Of a DNA stretch of 64,000 nt, positions 55,596 through 64,000 are shown piece after piece. The notes beneath the pieces were generated by a model that saw only the letters and a list, made by a program, of their open reading frames with translations, made no database searches and was not told where the DNA came from. Positions within the stretch are counted from its first letter, which is position 1, and each line of letters begins with the position of its first letter. Position numbers and translations under genes: made by a program. Source of the DNA: Tenrec ecaudatus (Eukaryota > Chordata > Mammalia > Afrosoricida > Tenrecidae); the NCBI RefSeq assembly GCF_050624435.1, contig NC_134537.1, positions 10,474,584-10,538,583 on the forward strand, given 5' to 3'.

Positions 55596-56244
55596 TGTTA
55601 GGTACCTAACTGAGGGACGGAAGGGTTGTCAAACCCATGCCTGCAAAGGCCCCCATGGAGGAAATTGGAAAGACATCAGGTATCCCATTAGACACCAATG
55701 GGAGACACCAAGGATTGAGCCTGCTCATAACTCAAGTCCCCCAGGCCCAGGTAAAACCAATAGCGTGGGGACACTCACATTAGGTACTGCCTGGTCTTGG
55801 CAAAAGGGACTCCATTTTGAATCCGGTGCCTTCAGCGTGGCTCTCAGAATTCACCTCTCATAGACCTCCCTTTCACTGACCTCCCTCTCACTGATCTCCC
55901 CCTCCCCTGCTCGACCTTCAAATTCCTGGAGCGGCTCCTCCCAGAGCCAGAATGTTTTCTGAGGATACGCACACTCCACTCTACCCATCCTTGGCATATA
56001 GATAAGGTCAAAGACCTTCTCCCTTCTGAAGCACCTGTGTGCACAGATCCTCCCCAGTTTGGATCCTTCCCAGCTGTGCCTGCCAGCAGGGGTATAAAAA
56101 CGCAGCCTAAATTTCCCAAAGTGCGGTTTCAAAGGCTCAATTCCCTGAGTTGCTGAATCCGCCCGCAAGCCTCCCAATAAAGCCTGCTTCTAAATTTTGC
56201 CAGTTGGATCTTTGGTTCTGTTTCGCGCCCCAAAATTCCTTACA
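55596..56244 (+). mobile_element. Solo LTR fossil, ERV1 (gammaretrovirus-like)
   Basis: 649 bp from TGTTAGGTACC to ATTCCTTACA, imperfect inverted ends. It has a TATAAAA box (56093-56099) and AATAAA (56176-56181), the U3-R-U5 order typical of ERV1 LTRs. No clear target duplication and no primer-binding site or genes follow. Its CpG content and readable signals suggest it is younger than the ERVL/MaLR-like LTRs here, but the age is a guess. Confidence 0.7.
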
Positions 56245-56945
56245 GGTACATCACACAGGTGGGCCTAACTCAGCCAATGGGATCCACCAATACCATCAAC
56301 CACGCCTCCCCAGCCAGAGGTTTGAAATGTCTGACTGTGGGAAGGGCTCCCTGTCTCTTACCCTGCTCCTGGTCAGCCGCAGTTGGAGGGTGGGGGTCTC
56401 CCTCCCCCACGCAGGCCCACTTGCGCCCACTCCGGGCCTACTCAAGGCCCACAGCCTCTTGGCCCACATGCTCTGAGCCTCTAGGTTTCTTGGGCTTCTG
56501 GCCTCCTGGCACCCCCACAGTTCTGCACATTTGGGTGTTCTTTTCCACTTGGTTGGTTGTGCCAAGTTGTGAATGCCAGTGTGGCTTCCACGAAGCTTGG
56601 CATACTTTCCAGAAATAGCATGTACCTTTTGGAGACTGTAAAACCTGAAATTTGGCTTGACCTTGATAAAAACTCACTTGGATCACACAGTGTGCTTCGG
56701 CGTGAATTCTTTCAGCATGTGAAGCAAAGAACAGAGGTATAACCATTCCAGAAACTGAACACGTCACTAGGGGCTGCTCATTCCTGATAACATGTCAAAA
56801 GCACATGACAGGAAGTCTCACCATCTTTGCTTTCAAGGAGCATTCTGGTTGTACTTCCTCCCAGAGAGAGTTAGTTGTTGGTTCTTCTGAACGAAACCCA
56901 AACCCACTACAATCGAGGCTATTCCAACCTACAGTGGCCCTATGT
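56245..56945. other. No gene or clear repeat recognised
   Basis: C-rich, then mixed sequence with overlapping short frames on both strands and no domain content. Confidence 0.4.
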
Positions 56946-56947
56946 AG

Positions 56948-57090
56948 CAGCGGCTCTCAACCTGTGGGTCGCGACCCCTCTGAGGTTCGAGCAACTTTCA
57001 TGGGGGAGTCGCCAGATTCGTAACAGTTGTAAAATTACAATTATGAAGTAGCAATGAAAAAAATGTTCTGGTTGGGGCCAGGGGTCGCTA
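56948..57090 (+). mobile_element. hAT-Charlie type DNA transposon, partial
   Basis: CAGCGGCTCTCAACCTGTGG and GTCGCGACCCC, then ATTACAATTATGAAGTAGC; same family as 49,278 in opposite internal orientation. Right end degraded. Confidence 0.78.
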
Positions 57091-57149
57091 TTTTATCCTG
57101 GGAGGTCAGGGAAAGCCTTGCTACCAGCCACACCCTTTACCCTCCTGGC

Positions 57150-57340
57150 TGCTTTACTTTTTCAGTAGCATTCCTCATCATGGTTCATCAAGCACTTGTC
57201 GTTTGCCTCCAGCCTTTAGGAGGGAAGCTCCGGGAGAGGGGAAGAACTTGCATGTCTTCTTCATTGCTGTGTCCGTGCAGGCTCGAATAGCTCCTGCACA
57301 GCCCAGGTACTCACTATTTGCTAAACGAATGAAAGCATGA
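57150..57340 (+). mobile_element. Ancient L2 LINE 3' end
   Basis: GGAGGGAAGCTCCGGGAGAG.. TTCATTGCTGTGTCCGTGC.. TGCTAAACGAATGAA, the L2 end pattern. Confidence 0.65.
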
Positions 57341-57778
57341 GTATTGAGTCCATTCATCTGGTCCAGACTGCACTCTGTCAGCATCTCTCCTATCCAGAGA
57401 CTCATGGCTCTGGGCATTCTTGTTCACAACTGTGGTCATTAAGCTGCATTTGTCCTTGCTGGAATGCCAGTGCTTTCAGGGAGACGTGTTTCCATAGTGA
57501 GGCAGGAGATTTCACCTAGTTAGCTCTGAAAGCTCTTGGTCTATTTCAGGTGCTTTTAAGACTTCAATGCAAGTGGAACTTCCCATGCCTACCCCAAAGA
57601 GGATCCGTGTCCATATGGTTATCTAGGTAGCCAAATCTATTTACCGGCTTCTTTTCATAAGCTGAGGAGGTCAGTTGATTGGAAGCAGCCCTTATTTTCA
57701 GTGGTGATTTAGAATGTTCTAAGGCATAGGAAATTAGTTCATTCACAGAAATATTGATTGAGGGTCTATTCTGTTCAA
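57341..57778. other. No gene recognised
   Basis: Unique-looking sequence. Confidence 0.4.
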
Positions 57779-57990
57779 AAGGAGCCCTAGTGGCAGGGAG
57801 GGTTACGTGTTGGGCTGCTACCCCCAAATCCAGCAGTTCAAACCACCTGTTGTTCCACAGGAGAAAGAATGAGGCTTTCCATTTCGTAAAGATTTACAGT
57901 GTCAGAAACCCACAGGGGCAGTTCTACTCTTGTCCTATAGGGTTGTTATGAGTTAGAATTGACTTGATGGCAGTGAGTGAGTGAGTGATT
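57779..57990 (+). repeat. AfroSINE, full length
   Basis: GGAGCCCTAGTGGCAGGGAG.. AGGGTTGTTATGAGTTAGAA.. TTGACTTGATGGCAGTGAG, then a (GTGA)n tail. Confidence 0.9.
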
Positions 57991-58325
57991 CTGTTCTAGG
58001 CACTGTTTTAGTTAGGCACTCCATCTGGGTTCCTGGTTTGACCTGGTAATTTATTACCCAACCTAATGTTGATGTTGTGACAAAGATGAAGCTTTTGCTT
58101 GCTGCTCTCTGGAGCTCAGCCTTACAGTAATGTTCAGGATCATGATTCAGTAACAAGCCAGCAGTCCTGTAGGTTTCCATCACTCCAAAAAGCCAGCTTC
58201 CGCTGCCTGTCCTAGAGTCAAGAAGAGACAAAGACACAGATACGCTCACTCGATTGTGTTCCACTTTGGAACACTGTACACACCAGGGACACACTGATAT
58301 CTCACACCACAGATACATCTATTAC

Positions 58326-58349
58326 ACACACACACACACACACACACTC
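58326..58349 (+). repeat. (CA)n microsatellite
   Basis: About 11 CA units. Confidence 0.9.
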
Positions 58350-58576
58350 ACAAAACCACCTGTTTTCCTCACACTGGCCACAGTCCCTGCTATCCCTCCT
58401 CTCTCACCCCATACTGGTACCCATTTGACACAGCACCCAGATAACCAGCTCTTCCACCATATCCCAGTACGTCCATATCACTCCAACATCCTCACTCCAC
58501 ACAAGCCCATCCATATGCACGGCAGACACAAAATAGGCACTCCTGTTCCCTAACAGTGTGCTGTTTACACACTGGG

Positions 58577-59600
58577 GTTAGTTGTTGCTAGTGGTCATCC
58601 AGTTGGCTCCATCTCACTGTGACTCTCTGGAGAACCAAAGGACACACTGTCCGGTTCGGTCCTACCCTCACAATTGTTGCTAGGTTGGAGCCCATTGCTG
58701 CAGCCACTTTGTCGCTCCATCCCCTTGGCGGCTTTCCTCTCCTTCGTGGACCCTCCACTTTATCAACATGATGTCCTCTCCAACAGCTGATCTTTCTTGA
58801 TGCCATGTGCAAAGCACGTGAAGTGAAACCTCGCCATCCTAAGGAGCCATGCTTGTACTTCTCCTGTGACAGATTTGTTTGTTCTCCCAACGGCCATGGT
58901 ATTTCCAGTATTCTTCACCAGCACCCTAATTCAAACGAATTGATTCTTCTGCGCTCTTTTGTACTCACTATTCAACTTGCCCCTGGAGAGGAGGCAATTG
59001 AAAATACCATGGCTTGAGTCAGGCGCACCTTCATCCTCAGAGTGGCATCTTGCTCTTCAATCCTCTAAAGAGGTCGTGTGCAGCACATTTCCCCGATGCA
59101 GTACAACATTTGATTTCTTGACTGCTGCTTCCAGGAGCATTGACTGCGGAGTCATGCCTATGAAACCCATGGCAACATCAATCTGTTTGCTGCTTATCAT
59201 GATCATGATGTCTACTGGTCCAGTGGAAAAAATTTGGTGTTCTTTACATTGAGCTGTGAACTATACTGAAGGCTGCAGTCTGTGATCTTCATCAGCAAGG
59301 GCTTCAAGTCCTCCTTGATTTCACCAAGCAAGATTGTGTCATCTGCATTGCACGGGTTAAGAAGCCTTCCTCCAACCCTGGTGCTGCATTCTATGATCCA
59401 GCTTCTCAGATTATTTGCTCTTCACACAGATTGAACAAGTATGACAAAAGGATACAACCCTAAAAAAAAAAAAAAAAGGATACAACCCTGACCCACACTT
59501 TTCTTGGTTTAAAATCACACAGCGCCCCCTTGTTCTGTTCCAAAGACCACCTCAGAACCTTTCATGTCATCCAGAGTGTGTTATGATCCTTTGCATAGTC
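58577..59600 (-). mobile_element. RTE1-type LINE 3' part
   Basis: The longest RTE1 here, about 1 kb. Starts with TTAGTTGTTGCTAGTGGTCA and reads in reverse through the ORF2 C-terminus (TTTGTCGCTCCATCCCC, CAACATGATGTCCTCTCC, TCTTGACTGCTGCTTCCAGG) into the reverse transcriptase end region (CACCAAGCAAGATTGTGTC, ATCTGCATTGCACGGGTT). Carries an orphan poly(A) insertion. Confidence 0.88.
59462..59473 (+). mobile_element. Orphan poly(A) insertion with target duplication
   Basis: AAAAGGATACAACCCT occurs at 59446-59461 and again at 59474-59489, separated only by A residues. No other inserted sequence is present. Confidence 0.85.
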
Positions 59601-59948
59601 ACTAAAACACAAGTAAATATTTTTCTGGTATTTTTCTCACGTGGTTTGTATACGATCTGTAATCACACGCGGTTTGAGTTTACCTCCAATGGTGCGAAGA
59701 AAGATCTAGAACCACCCATGGAAAGAACACTCGGCATATCTTCCTACTATACCATCAGCACCACTGTTGTGTAAGTAACGCCTGTCTGGATCTGACAAGG
59801 TAAAATCGGCCTGGGTGTTCATTAGGCAGGAGTAAGACACATCTAACGACAGCTGTGAAGTTAACAGAAAGCAGCACTTCTTACAAGGAAAAGCTGCCTC
59901 TGCACAGTGCCCCTGCAAGTCCTTTTACTTTCAGTTACTATTGCTTTT
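59601..59948. other. No gene recognised
   Basis: Unique-looking sequence between RTE1 and L1 ends. Confidence 0.4.
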
Positions 59949-59949
59949 T

Positions 59950-60160
59950 TTTAATCAAGATAACTTTATTTATTTTAAATCATTTTATTAGGGGCTCACA
60001 CGATTCCTATCACAATCCATACATACATCAATTGTGTAAAGCGCATTTGTACATTCGTTGGCCTCATTCTCAAAAACATTTGCTCTCCACCCAAGCTCCT
60101 GGCATCAGGTCATTTTTTTCACCTCCCTCCCACTCTCCCTTCTCACTATTACTTTCTTAC
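59950..60160 (-). mobile_element. L1 3' terminus, reversed
   Basis: AAATCATTTTATTAGGGGCT.. CATTTGCTCTCCACCCAAGC.. TTTTTCACCTCCCTCCC. Confidence 0.87.
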
Positions 60161-60309
60161 AGAGAAACATTGTCCTCTCAAATCAAAGACTCTCGGAAAC
60201 TTTGCTGTTTGGAATTATATCTGTAAGGTTGAAACAGCCCAGTATTGCCGAGAGGATTGAAGTCACTTTGGCACAGAGGGAAAAAATGAAGCCAACAAAC
60301 CAAACAACC

Positions 60310-60487
60310 GAAAAACCATGGCCATCGAGCGGATTGTAACTCATAGAGGCCCTGGCCTAGAGGACAGAGTGGAAATGTCCCTGTGGGTTTCCAAGACTCT
60401 TGACTCCTACAAAGAGGCTGGTGGTTTTAAACTGTTGCTCTTGCATTTAGCAGCCCAATGCTCAACCACTACACACCTGGGCTCCTG
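60310..60487 (-). repeat. AfroSINE
   Basis: GCCATCGAGCGGATTGTAAC.. GTCCCTGTGGGTTTCCAAGA.. CTACACACCTGGGCTCC. Confidence 0.82.
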
Positions 60488-60720
60488 CTGGCACAAGGCA
60501 GCAGCCTCAATTCACAATCCAGGTGCCAAGCTTCAGGAAGGGGTTTGTGAAGAGTATTTTCAAAGAAATAGGACCCGTGCCCATTGTGCCATCAGGTCTG
60601 ATGCGCACTGCTTTACACAGATCTGCTTAGCCCTCAATCTAGCAAAACAGTTTCATATTCATTTCATCAGAAAGCCACATTCTCCCAGAATCCTACAACA
60701 TGCTCTTTCTGGTTGGGTGA

Positions 60721-61649
60721 TGTGGTAGTTACATAATCCTTTGTCAATTGGAGACTATTAAGAGTGAAGGGGGTGGAGGTTAACCTGTCAATCAGATTGC
60801 AGCTTGATGACCTCATTTGAAGGCACTAAGGAGATAAATAGCTCGCTGTGGGTGGAACACATGCTCACTCCCTGGGAGATTTATATACTTAATGGGCATC
60901 TTTGTTTATTTATTTATTTATTTAAATCATTTTATTGGGGTCTCGTACAACTCATCACAATCCATATATATATCCGTTGTGTCAAGCATATTTGTTGCCC
61001 TCATCATTCTCAAAACATTTGCTTTCTATTTGATCCCTTGTTTTCAGCTCCCCATTTTTCCCTCCTCACTCCCCCCTCCATCATGAACCCTTGATAATTT
61101 ATAAATTATTATTTTGTCATATCTCACACTGTCCGACGTCTCCCTTCACTCACTTTTCTGCTGTCCATCCCTCAGGGAGGAGGTTATACGTAGATCCCTG
61201 TAATCAGTTCCCCCTTTCTACCTCATCCTCCCTCCAACCACCTGGTATGGCCACTCTCAGCACTGGTCCCGAAGGGATCATGTTCTGAATTCCCTATTTC
61301 CAGTTTCCCGGGAGACATTCCTACTGACAAGACACATGGAGCTACCATAGAGTCCTGGAACTGAAGGAGCCACATGGAGACTTCTGCAGCGCTAAGATGC
61401 TTACATTATCACTGGATCCACAAGACTTCCCACCCACTAGCCTGTGATCTTCCTGCATTGGGCATCATTGCATGTGTTTTTGTGAGTCTGAAGAGGGTTT
61501 TATAGATTGGTATCAGACATATGGGGTAATATCGGGCTTATGGACTTGAACTGGACTGTTTTCTCAATATTCAATTGCTCATGTGTATAAAGCTCTTTCT
61601 TACACACGAGTGCCTATGAATGTGTTTCTCTAGTCAACGCAGACTGACA
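60721..61649 (+). mobile_element. Solo LTR fossil interrupted by an L1
   Basis: LTR parts 60721-60879 and about 61306-61649 (TGTGGTAGTTACATAATCC to GACTGACACA) flanked by GGTGA on both sides (60716-60720, 61650-61654). Same ERVL/MaLR-like family as 12,613. The L1 lies between the parts. No internal region. Confidence 0.85.
60880..61305 (-). mobile_element. L1 3' end inside the LTR fossil
   Basis: (TTTA)n then AAATCATTTTATTGGGGTCTC to GAATTCCCTATTTCCAGTT. TCCCTGGGAGA at 60869 and TCCCGGGAGA at 61306 flank it. About 25 bases (60880-60904) between the left repeat and the L1 tail are not L1. Confidence 0.85.
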
Positions 61650-61654
61650 CAGGT

Positions 61655-62099
61655 GAGACGCTCCATGTCAAAGCTCCCTTGCTGAAGTGAAATGGTAGAT
61701 CCGATTTTGCTGGTTTTCTCCCAGTTGCCAGAAAAGTACTAGGCTGCCTGGCTCAGCTTCAAGGCTCACCAAATGGCACATTTTGAAACCAGATGTGGCA
61801 GACGGTTTCTCGTTGCTAACCAAACATGCATCTCTCTAGAAGACGACCCAGCCACGTGGGTCAGCTTTTGGGATGGTTCACGTCTCAGAAAAGTCACAGG
61901 GACAAGGAGGGAGGTTAGCGTGCTGGGGATGGCCTGGTTCACTTCTTGAACTCGCTTAGAGTGCTTTCTTGTCCACAGACGTTTGCTGCTAAACTGACGC
62001 TCCCATCCCGAGCGACTGGGAACCAACCAACAAACATGAAGCAAAAGTAGTCAGCTCAAACAGTCAGGAATACCGGACCCAGCAAGTTATACCGTCCTC
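61655..62099. other. No gene recognised
   Basis: Unique-looking sequence leading into the CpG-rich promoter-like block; could contain transcribed sequence from that promoter. Confidence 0.4.
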
Positions 62100-62540
62100 T
62101 GCAGAGACCCTGGGGTGCTGCTAAAGTCGGGTGCGCCGCCCGGGGCCCCACAGCGGGAATCCGGAACTTGGCGCCCTCCCTGTTCCTCACATTCCTTCCC
62201 GGGCACAAGAAAGAGCAGGAGCGGAGGCTTCAGAAAGCGCAGCTCCCGGTACCCGCAAAGCAAAGGAGCAGCAGGATGTCCGGTAGCTACGAGCCCCTTT
62301 CAGAAGCTCCTCTTGGAGTGGGCGCTGACGTCGACCCGCTCTCTCGCTGATTGGATAACCCTGGAATGACGTCATTTGGAAGGCGTGGCATACAGAGGAT
62401 GGCGCATGCGCATAGAGCTGGTGTAGGATGCCATGTTGATTTCTGGCATCGCCTTCATGTTGCCCTTCCTTTCGATGATTGGCTGAGCTGCAAGGGCTTT
62501 CGGGAAGAGACGTAGCGCAAAGCGGAGCTGCGGGTGGGCT
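62100..62540. promoter_or_regulatory. CpG-rich promoter-like region with CRE and NRF1 sites
   Basis: GC- and CpG-rich block with TGACGTC (62336-62342), a full CRE TGACGTCA (62377-62384), an NRF1-type GCGCATGCGC (62402-62411) and two CCAAT boxes in reverse (62360-62364, 62478-62482). This is the layout of a housekeeping-type promoter, yet no coding exon was found beside it. It lies about 7.6 kb upstream of RPL14. In human an antisense transcript, ENTPD3-AS1, starts a few kb upstream of RPL14, so a non-coding RNA is the leading idea (inference). Confidence 0.55.
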
Positions 62541-62599
62541 TGATTTGTCACCCCACTCTAAAGAGTAAAATACAAGAAAACCCTGACGTGGATTCCGAA

Positions 62600-62778
62600 T
62601 TCAGAGAGGACCCTAAATAGGCCCTACTTAGCGCCTTCCATAAGGCTTAGGGTTATCGAGACGGTACTGCAGCAGGTCACCCTCATCTTTGTCCGCGAGA
62701 GCGGCTGGTAGGTTCGAACCTGTTAACTAGAGGTGCAAAACCCAGTGTCTTAACGCACAGCACCGCCAGGGCCCTGGA
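62600..62778 (-). repeat. AfroSINE
   Basis: CCCTGACGTGGATTCCGAAT.. GGTAGGTTCGAACCTGTTAA.. ACCGCCAGGGCCC, with the tRNA-like B box still visible. Confidence 0.8.
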
Positions 62779-62799
62779 GGGAGGTCCAGCCGTCAGATT

Positions 62800-63170
62800 C
62801 TCCACATCTTTGGTGGGCCGCTAATTGTATTTGACGTAGGGCCTGAACGACTGACCCCTCTTAGAAGAACGACTTTGCTGTTGTGTGATAAGGAAGCCCC
62901 CAGGAGTGGTGCCAATGACGTGAAGCCGTTTTTCAGGGGAAATGAGTGGACGTTGCCTCTTAGTGTGGAGAGGGGGCACGCTGATGAAAAGTCGCCAGAC
63001 CTGTGCGAAAACAAAGCGGGGCCTAAGGAGCAGTTGTGAAGGCTTCTTCCCGGTCAGTGTGAGATTCGCAACAACAGCGAATGCGGATGACAGCGGGCTT
63101 GTTTTCATTTTTGTTAAGCGTCGAACCAGGCAGCTCCAATAAAAAGGTTTTAAAAAATATTTAAGGACAG
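62800..63170. other. Unassigned CpG-containing stretch
   Basis: Unique-looking sequence ending in CCAATAAAAAGG and an A-rich run near 63,150 that could be a short retrocopy or L1 tail. The 135-codon minus-strand frame (63228-62821) has no recognisable domain. Confidence 0.35.
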
Positions 63171-63239
63171 CATCCCTTTGAGGGTTTGGGTGGGAGAAGG
63201 AAGTGCAGAAATCAGAGGTAAACCACACCTGTCGCTATT

Positions 63240-63405
63240 GTATTGATGCTGAGTCCTGACTCCATGCAGCCTCACAGACTTCTGATGGCAGTTGTCTTTA
63301 CAAAAACAGATGACCAGGCCTTTCTAGGGCGTCACTGAGTGGGTTTGAGCTACCAACATTTACGTTAGTAGTTATCAGCATATGTGTACGAGAATTCACC
63401 ATATC
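63240..63405 (-). repeat. AfroSINE, second subtype
   Basis: GCTGAGTCCTGACTCCATGC.. CCAGGCCTTTCTAGGGCGTC.. TTTGAGCTACCAACATTTAC; sister of 3,097. Confidence 0.65.
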
Positions 63406-63492
63406 GTTCAGGGTAGTTGTTTATTCTTTGTTGTTGCTGTAGACCATACTTTATCCATCTCTTCCTATTGAGCCTAGTTTCCAGTTTGGCAC

Positions 63493-64000
63493 TGAGTTAG
63501 TCTAGGTAGATAGAGAAAACAAATCCACAGAAACTCATATGTATAAAAGAGTTTTTTATAAGGGGTAAGTGTACATTAAGGAAGCATCCCAACCCAGTGC
63601 TATCCCAGCCCATAAATCCAACATTAGCCCATATGTCTGACACCGATAAACAAAGTCCCCCATCTCACAAAACACGTGCAATTACTCCGAATGCAGGAGG
63701 AAAGCCGAATCAGTGCGCATGTAAACATCTCAGCACTGGCAGGAATCTCCATTCGGCTTCTCCAGCACCCAGGGCTGCATCGGGGTAGGTCCATGTGGCT
63801 TTTCCTCAGAGATGTCTCACAGGAAGTGAGCCTGGCTGGCTGAAGCAGGGTACTAGCTAAGGCAGCCACACACTGGTCTGACCCATCAGAGAGCAAGAGA
63901 CAAGAAAGGTGAGGCTCACCGAGCTATTTATATCTCCGCCCTTCAATTAATCCCACATGTGTTTATTGGCCAGGTTGGCACAATAAACCTTACCTTTCAT
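63493..64000 (-). mobile_element. LTR fossil, cut by window end
   Basis: Reverse copy of the 12,613 LTR family: TGAGTTAGTCTAGGTAGAT, AAATCCACAGAAACTCATAT, CATCTCAGCACTGGCAGG. The last 80 bases match a variant subfamily. Runs to the window edge, so its end and duplication cannot be seen. Confidence 0.75.

Noticed and set aside
62821-63228. 135-codon minus-strand frame near the orphan promoter
   Set aside because: No domain, overlaps an A-rich tail-like stretch, unsupported as a gene of that promoter.

Overview
The window is vertebrate, and specifically mammalian, nuclear DNA. It has spliced genes with GT-AG introns, CpG-island promoters, L1 and RTE LINEs, SINEs, LTR fossils and DNA transposons. 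The most frequent SINE opens with GGAGCCCTGGTGG and closes with a 'tatgagtcggaatcgactcgatggcag' type tail (AfroSINE pattern). Together with RTE1 LINEs, this marks an afrotherian. The very abundant L1 3' ends, whose reverse complement begins 'ttttattgggggctcatac', look like those of tenrecs, so a tenrec-like species is my best guess (inference from remembered repeats).

Two host protein genes are readable exon by exon, both on the minus strand. RPL14 (49.7-54.7 kb) has six coding exons, an intact 221-residue product and a 5'TOP promoter in a CpG island. A KRAB-C2H2 zinc-finger gene, most likely ZNF621 (25.1-28.6 kb), has four coding exons and 443 residues: KRAB A and B boxes, seven fingers and a Pro/hydrophobic tail. 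A second CpG island at 39.0-40.0 kb is probably its promoter. The order and orientation match human 3p22.1 (RPL14, then the ZNF619/620/621 genes), but only one zinc-finger gene is visible here. A third promoter-like CpG region with two CRE sites and an NRF1 site (62.1-62.5 kb) has no recognisable coding exon and may drive a non-coding RNA upstream of RPL14.

Everything else is intergenic or intronic and dominated by repeats. Layout: 0-25 kb, AfroSINEs, two LTR fossils, many L1 3' ends in both orientations, an ISCA1 processed pseudogene split by an L1, a mariner remnant and an RTE1 3' end. 25-40 kb, the zinc-finger gene, its probable promoter, a 4-kb internally deleted L1 with an L1 fragment inserted in it, and an RTE1 split by an L1. 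40-49 kb, nested RTE1, L1 and LTR elements including a U6-L1 chimeric retrocopy with a perfect 11-bp target duplication. 49-55 kb, RPL14 with an intronic hAT element. 55-64 kb, LTR fossils (one interrupted by an L1), another RTE1 carrying an orphan poly(A) insertion, L2 remnants and the orphan promoter.

I found no new multi-gene system. The unusual signals are products of LINE-driven retrotransposition (U6-L1 chimera, poly(A)-only insertion, prematurely polyadenylated L1 piece) and the apparently reduced zinc-finger cluster.
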